From positions 1 to 7,582 of the forward strand of contig CAMWKY010000094.1 in NCBI GenBank assembly GCA_947174965.1: a stretch of DNA of 7,582 bases. The letters run 5' to 3'. Source of the DNA: an uncultured Ruminococcus sp. GTDB taxonomy: Bacteria > Bacillota > Clostridia > Oscillospirales > Ruminococcaceae. The translations under genes and the position numbers were made by a program. Within the stretch, counting starts at the first letter, position 1, and every line of letters begins with the position of its first letter. Under the pieces are notes generated by a model. The model had not been told where the DNA came from, searched no databases, and saw only the letters and a list, made by a program, of their open reading frames with translations. Positions 7,291 to 7,582 of the stretch are shown piece after piece.

Positions 7291-7364
7291 GGAATCATTG
7301 ATGACTGATAAGCGTAGCTGATTTTATTTAGTCAAACTTAAGTTGTTCAATGATTCTGTTTTTA
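7291..7364 (+). ncRNA. Candidate small RNA (about 73 nt) in the dnaJ downstream region
   Basis: This is bounded by a near-consensus promoter with its start near 7291 and by an intrinsic-terminator-like end. GAATCATTGA (7292-7301) pairs perfectly with TCAATGATTC (7347-7356), and TGTTTTTAT follows. Inside, TGACT (7302-7306) pairs with AGTCA (7330-7334), extendable by a G-U and an A-U pair. A palindrome at 7335-7344 could form a third small stem, giving a multi-branched fold. I recognise no known RNA family; tRNA and hammerhead were considered and rejected. The region also contains a six-codon frame (7301-7321), so a leader or micropeptide role is an alternative. It could also be only an unusual terminator for dnaJ with a 45-base loop. 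Confidence 0.5.
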
Positions 7365-7413
7365 TAATCTGCAATGGCATCACGATTATTTAAAGTGAGA
7401 TTTCTGATTGAAA

Positions 7414-7443
7414 AAGGACGGTTTCAGACCGCCCTTATTTTTT
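7414..7443. terminator. Bidirectional intrinsic terminator between convergent units
   Basis: AAGG-A-CGGT (7414-7422) pairs with ACCG-C-CCTT (7428-7436) around a 5-base loop, with one internal A-C mismatch. On the plus strand six Ts follow (7438-7443). On the minus strand a T run (complement of 7411-7415) follows CC of the stem. It sits 5 bases beyond the stop codon of the minus-strand gene at 7442, so it should end that gene and also stop plus-strand readthrough from dnaJ or the small-RNA candidate. Confidence 0.8.
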
Positions 7444-7582
7444 ATGGATTTTTTTTGTTTATCGTACGAAGTACAATTTTTTTCAGTCGCTCGCACGTAT
7501 CATCAGGAAAATTCATAACAAAAGTGAGTGCCTGTTTGTGTGCTTCCTCGTGTGAAATTTTAAGAAATTTATGAAAAAATGT
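7442..7582 (-). CDS. Unrecognised protein, C-terminal 46 residues only
   Basis: A minus-strand frame is open from the right edge to a TAA at 7442-7444, giving 46 residues. The stop is followed within 5 bases by the hairpin terminator at 7414-7436, as expected for a real gene end. The visible part is hydrophilic, mostly helical in character and basic at the end (ERLKKIVLRTINKKNP). It contains HEEAHKQALTF and NFPDDTC segments that I cannot assign to a family. No membrane segment or catalytic motif is visible. The start and most of the protein may lie outside the window. The overlapping plus-strand frame at 7374-7574 crosses the terminator and has no ribosome site, so this strand is preferred. 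Confidence 0.6.
   Translation of the reverse strand, partial: TFFHKFLKISHEEAHKQALTFVMNFPDDTCERLKKIVLRTINKKNP

Noticed and set aside
7305..7311. CTGATAA resembling the hammerhead ribozyme core CTGANGA
   Set aside because: A required G is replaced by A, and the GAAA core element and cleavage triplet are not found in matching positions.
7291..7358. tRNA-like end-to-end stem with a TTCAA segment
   Set aside because: The outer stem looks like an acceptor stem, but no D arm, anticodon arm or properly spaced T arm can be drawn.
7374..7574. Plus-strand open frame of 66 codons starting in the sequence after the small-RNA candidate
   Set aside because: It has no ribosome site, runs through the hairpin terminator at 7414-7436, and is the antisense of the better supported minus-strand gene end.

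Overview
The window is low-GC chromosomal DNA, most likely from a Clostridia-type Firmicute and plausibly a Ruminococcus-like gut anaerobe. Four things point there: a perfect CIRCE operator in front of hrcA-grpE-dnaK-dnaJ; a DnaK with the short Gram-positive form of the ATPase domain; consensus sigma-A promoters and strong AGGAG-type ribosome sites; and a BspA-like (LRR_5) leucine-rich repeat protein of a kind abundant in gut Clostridia. The genus is inference; nothing seen here fixes it.

Layout. Positions 1-716 (minus strand) hold the N-terminal part of a leucine-rich repeat protein that runs off the left edge; its reading frame is open to the edge and starts at 716. Just upstream of it on the same strand is glmM (773-2158, phosphoglucosamine mutase), with a 9-bp GC-rich hairpin between the two. 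glmM has its own sigma-A promoter at 2216-2244. The divergent region 2159-2453 also carries the hrcA promoter (2360-2388) and a perfect CIRCE (2393-2419). The plus strand then carries hrcA (2454-3494), grpE (3507-4058), dnaK (4155-6005) and dnaJ (6075-7235). A short-loop hairpin lies before dnaK and a strong long-stem hairpin before dnaJ.

The right end (7236-7582) is the least explained part. Right after dnaJ there is a near-consensus promoter (7256-7284). Its predicted start coincides with the base of a 10-bp stem whose 3' arm is followed by a T tract. This looks like a free-standing small RNA of about 73 nt, or less likely a short-peptide transcript. A second hairpin at 7414-7436, flanked by T tracts in both directions, separates it from the 3' end of an unrecognised minus-strand gene entering from the right edge.

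How it works together. HrcA binds CIRCE and represses its own operon. The operon supplies the complete DnaK machine: DnaK (ATP-driven Hsp70), DnaJ (J-domain co-chaperone) and GrpE (nucleotide exchange). No groESL, prmA or rsmE is visible. glmM makes glucosamine-1-phosphate for UDP-GlcNAc and peptidoglycan and is functionally separate. Most of the window is ordinary housekeeping. The items worth following are the small-RNA candidate after dnaJ, the internal repeat structure of the LRR gene, and the intergenic hairpins.
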